Source: UBA4416 sp963422675
GTDB lineage: Bacteria; Bacteroidota; Bacteroidia; B-17B0; Aurantibacillaceae
Length of the DNA stretch: 64,000 nucleotides
Direction: 5' to 3'
NCBI GenBank assembly: GCA_963422675.2
Contig: CAXVYS010000014.1
Span: forward strand, 124,001-188,000
The translations under genes and the position numbers were made by a program. This document shows positions 63,343 through 64,000 of the stretch, one piece after another. How positions within the stretch are numbered: the first letter of the stretch is position 1; each line of letters starts with the position of its first letter. The notes beneath the pieces were generated by a model. The model saw nothing but the letters and a program-made list of their open reading frames with translations, did not search any database and was not told where the DNA came from.

Positions 63343-64000
63343 TCAATTAACACTAAATATATCTTTGTTACCGGTGGTGTAACATCTTCTCTAGGTAAAG
63401 GAATTATCGCAGCATCGTTAGCCAAATTGCTACAAGCAAGGGGCTTTACGGTAACCATTCAAAAATTAGATCCCTATATCAACATTGATCCGGGAACGCT
63501 TAACCCCTACGAACATGGCGAATGCTATGTTACAGAGGATGGTGCGGAAACAGATCTGGATCTTGGCCATTACGAACGTTTTTTAAATGTGGCAACGTCA
63601 CAGGCAAACAATGTTACAACAGGTCGTATTTACCAGTCTGTTATTGAAAAAGAACGTAAAGGGGAGTTTTTAGGAAAAACCGTTCAGGTAATTCCTCATA
63701 TTACCGACGAAATTAAAAGCCGTATCAAATTATTAGGTAAAACAGGCCAATACCAATTCGTTATTACTGAAATTGGTGGTACTGTGGGTGATATCGAATC
63801 CCTTCCTTACATTGAGGCTGTTCGTCAGTTAAAATGGGAGTTAGGGGACGATTGTACGGTAATCCATTTAACCTTATTACCTTATTTAGCAACTTCAGGG
63901 GAGTTAAAAACAAAGCCTACACAACACTCTGTAAAATTATTATTAGAGTATGGTGTACAACCCGATATTTTAGTTTGCCGTTCAGAATACCCTATTAATA
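63340..64000 (+). CDS. pyrG: CTP synthase, N-terminal part (3' end outside window)
   Basis: The visible 220 codons encode the synthetase domain: KYIFVTGGVTSSLGKGIIAASLAKLL (P-loop), the Mg/UTP segment DPYINIDPGTLNPYEHGECYVTEDGAETDLDLGHYERF, then TGRIYQSVIEKERKGEFLGKTVQVIPHITDEIK and EIGGTVGDIESLP. CTP synthase aminates UTP to CTP. The glutaminase half is beyond the window. An inverted repeat covers its start codon. Confidence 0.98.
   Translation, partial: MSINTKYIFVTGGVTSSLGKGIIAASLAKLLQARGFTVTIQKLDPYINIDPGTLNPYEHGECYVTEDGAETDLDLGHYERFLNVATSQANNVTTGRIYQSVIEKERKGEFLGKTVQVIPHITDEIKSRIKLLGKTGQYQFVITEIGGTVGDIESLPYIEAVRQLKWELGDDCTVIHLTLLPYLATSGELKTKPTQHSVKLLLEYGVQPDILVCRSEYPIN

Noticed and set aside
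1..64000. tRNA, rRNA, insertion sequences or prophage genes
   Set aside because: I found no tRNA arms, no rRNA stretches, and no transposase, integrase or phage structural gene on either strand.

Overview
The window is a chromosomal segment of a low-GC member of the Bacteroidota. The evidence is consistent: two secreted proteins end in type IX secretion (Por) sorting tails, several promoters match the phylum's TTG-N19-24-TAnnTTTG pattern, there is a complete MoxR/DUF58/BatA-E operon, and the E1 2-oxoacid dehydrogenase has fused alpha and beta parts. I see no rRNA, tRNA, CRISPR array, phage or transposase. The segment looks like core genome with small regulatory and repeat oddities. The genus cannot be fixed from the sequence alone.

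Layout. 1-2260: the end of an ECF sigma factor and a single-pass membrane partner whose C-terminus looks frameshifted. 2257-4940: biotin genes bioB and bioF with a WG-repeat protein between them. 5022-11742: small secreted protein, zinc-ribbon membrane protein, alpha/beta hydrolase, ornithine aminotransferase and a large propeller/T9SS protein. 11945-20530: moxR-DUF58-batA-E operon. 20540-26143: secreted protein, transglutaminase-like lipoprotein, pntAB transhydrogenase with a duplicated leader, Cys/Lys-rich secreted peptide. 26300-32482: secreted zinc protease, a second DUF58 protein, HU, a VWA lipoprotein and fmt. 32597-41121: two-component system, DUF2490 porin-like protein and a TolC-MFP-RND metal efflux operon with three phased direct repeats in front. 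41234-44108: sigma-like factor overlapping a membrane protein with two SUMF1 domains. 44165-51199: kdtA, parC, parE, ychF. 51471-55687: split transketolase with a VWA gene between the halves, then five 187-bp tandem repeats. 55677-64000: rlmH, DUF4783-nadC, a tiny Cys-rich membrane protein, GH16, a GT39-like transferase, fused E1, a DinB-like protein and the start of pyrG.

How the genes work together. The Bat operon probably forms an envelope complex: a MoxR ATPase and DUF58 protein in the cytoplasm, VWA proteins BatA/B in the membrane, and TPR/BatD proteins facing the periplasm. The two-component system lies beside the efflux operon, and the CATTTTAAGGT repeats, spaced 21 and 11 bp, are a plausible binding site for its OmpR-type regulator. 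Two separate sigma-factor/single-pass membrane protein pairs share one layout: short cytosolic N-terminus, one helix, large periplasmic part. They are candidates for envelope-sensing sigma switches. The second pair, with two SUMF1 folds as the outer domain, is the most unusual gene system here.

The most striking non-coding structures are the 187-bp array that exactly fills a convergent intergenic space, the duplicated pntA leader with micro-ORFs, and a perfect 10-bp stem that includes the pyrG start codon.
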